NCBI RefSeq assembly: GCF_018474025.1
Contig: NZ_JAHCTA010000012.1
Coordinates: forward strand, 1 to 64,000
Direction: 5' to 3'
Source: Alteromonas oceanisediminis
GTDB taxonomy: Bacteria; Pseudomonadota; Gammaproteobacteria; Enterobacterales; Alteromonadaceae
DNA length: 64,000 nt
Part shown: piece by piece, positions 63,431 to 64,000 of the stretch
How the letters are laid out: every line of letters begins with the position of its first letter
How positions within the stretch are numbered: position 1 is the stretch's first letter
The notes under the pieces: generated by a model
Databases searched by the model: none
What the model was told of the DNA's origin: nothing
Seen by the model: only the letters and a program-made list of their open reading frames with translations
Translations under genes and position numbers: made by a program

Positions 63431-64000
63431 ATGCCAAAACGTACCGACATAAACAGTATTCTTATCCTGGGGGCAGGCCCCATTGTGATTGGTCAAGCCT
63501 GCGAATTTGATTACTCCGGTGCTCAAGCCTGCAAAGCGCTGAGAGAAGAGGGCTATCGGGTTATTCTGGTTAACTCAAACCCAGCCACGATCATGACCGA
63601 CCCTGAAATGGCCGATGCGACCTATATTGAGCCCATTCACTGGGAAGTGGTTAGAAAAATTATTGAGAAAGAGCGCCCTGATGCCGTGCTACCGACCATG
63701 GGCGGACAAACGGCGTTAAATTGCGCGCTTGATTTAAACAAGCACGGTGTGCTTGACGAGTTTAACGTTGAGTTAATTGGTGCAAGTGCTGACGCGATTG
63801 ATAAGGCAGAGGATCGTGAACGCTTTGATCAGGCGATGAAATCTATTGGCCTAGAGTGCCCACATGCAGAGATAGCCCACTCTATTGAACAAGCGCATGA
63901 TGTGCTTAGCCGTATTGGTTTTCCGTGTATTATTCGACCGTCGTTTACCATGGGCGGCACGGGCGGCGGTATTGCCTACAATATCGATGAATTTAACGAA
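63431..64000 (+). CDS. carB: Carbamoyl-phosphate synthase large subunit, 5' part
   Basis: The first 190 codons, cut by the window end. The full protein has about 1070 residues. The start [20 protein letters not shown] matches CarB, followed by the first ATP-grasp domain with [13 protein letters not shown] and TMGGQTALN. It starts 11 bp behind carA. It uses ammonia from CarA to build carbamoyl phosphate in two ATP-dependent steps. Confidence 0.96.
   Translation, partial: MPKRTDINSILILGAGPIVIGQACEFDYSGAQACKALREEGYRVILVNSNPATIMTDPEMADATYIEPIHWEVVRKIIEKERPDAVLPTMGGQTALNCALDLNKHGVLDEFNVELIGASADAIDKAEDRERFDQAMKSIGLECPHAEIAHSIEQAHDVLSRIGFPCIIRPSFTMGGTGGGIAYNIDEFNE

Overview
The window is a chromosomal segment of a gammaproteobacterium, most likely a marine member of the Alteromonadales. 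I infer this from gene order and family content, not from a taxonomic marker. Several blocks keep enterobacterial order: tRNA-Val operon / gltX / tRNA-Ala; tesA divergent from ybbAP; folX-yfcH; a complete trp operon with a leader peptide next to yciI and yciV/yciO; nadK-recN-bamE; grpE-dnaK-dnaJ; dapB-carA-carB.

Layout. 1-1455: right end of a decayed IS66-family element, inserted in an amidase gene whose C-terminal stub follows directly. 2.0-3.1 kb: exported serine hydrolase. 3.4-4.1 kb: minus-strand tRNA-Val operon with three tRNAs and four repeats that reuse the tRNA 3' end. 4.3-6.5 kb: gltX, then a tRNA-Ala/tRNA-Glu operon with 78-bp repeats and a strong terminator. 6.5-15 kb: SpoIIAA/STAS-like protein, dusC, a pair of exported amidohydrolases, tesA, ybbAP. 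15-20.1 kb: accessory-looking block (LysR, MFS, AhpD-like, small membrane proteins, DUF2867, TetR). 20.3-25.7 kb: yfcH, folX, AI-2E transporter, PhoQ/PhoP-like pair with a small exported protein, arfB. 25.7-32.8 kb: yciI and trpLEGD(CF)BA. 32.9-36.7 kb: PHP protein, YciO, ScpA, ScpB, RluB. 36.7-40.9 kb: repeat-built lipoprotein, BamE, RecN, NadK.

41.0-52.6 kb looks like one metabolic module for 3-hydroxybutyrate polymers or oligomers: a GntP-type permease, an exported MetX-like alpha/beta hydrolase, an exported poly(3-hydroxybutyrate) depolymerase-like protein and a 3-hydroxybutyrate dehydrogenase, divergent from a TonB-dependent receptor. A CrbR-like LuxR response regulator, a small STAS-like protein and a CrbS-like symporter/histidine-kinase fusion follow. 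52.7-56.8 kb is the chaperone operon with sigma-32-type promoters and a terminator between dnaK and dnaJ. 56.8-61.1 kb holds cytochrome c', a PEP-CTERM-type protein, cytochrome b561 and two bacterial PH-domain proteins. 61.2-64.0 kb is dapB, carA (probable TTG start) and the 5' part of carB, cut by the window edge.

The least explained features are the tandem elements in the two tRNA operons. Regulation readable from sequence includes two stringent-type tRNA promoters, a Trp-Trp-Trp attenuator, tandem LexA boxes at recN, heat-shock promoters and a perfect 16-bp operator-like palindrome near a TetR gene.
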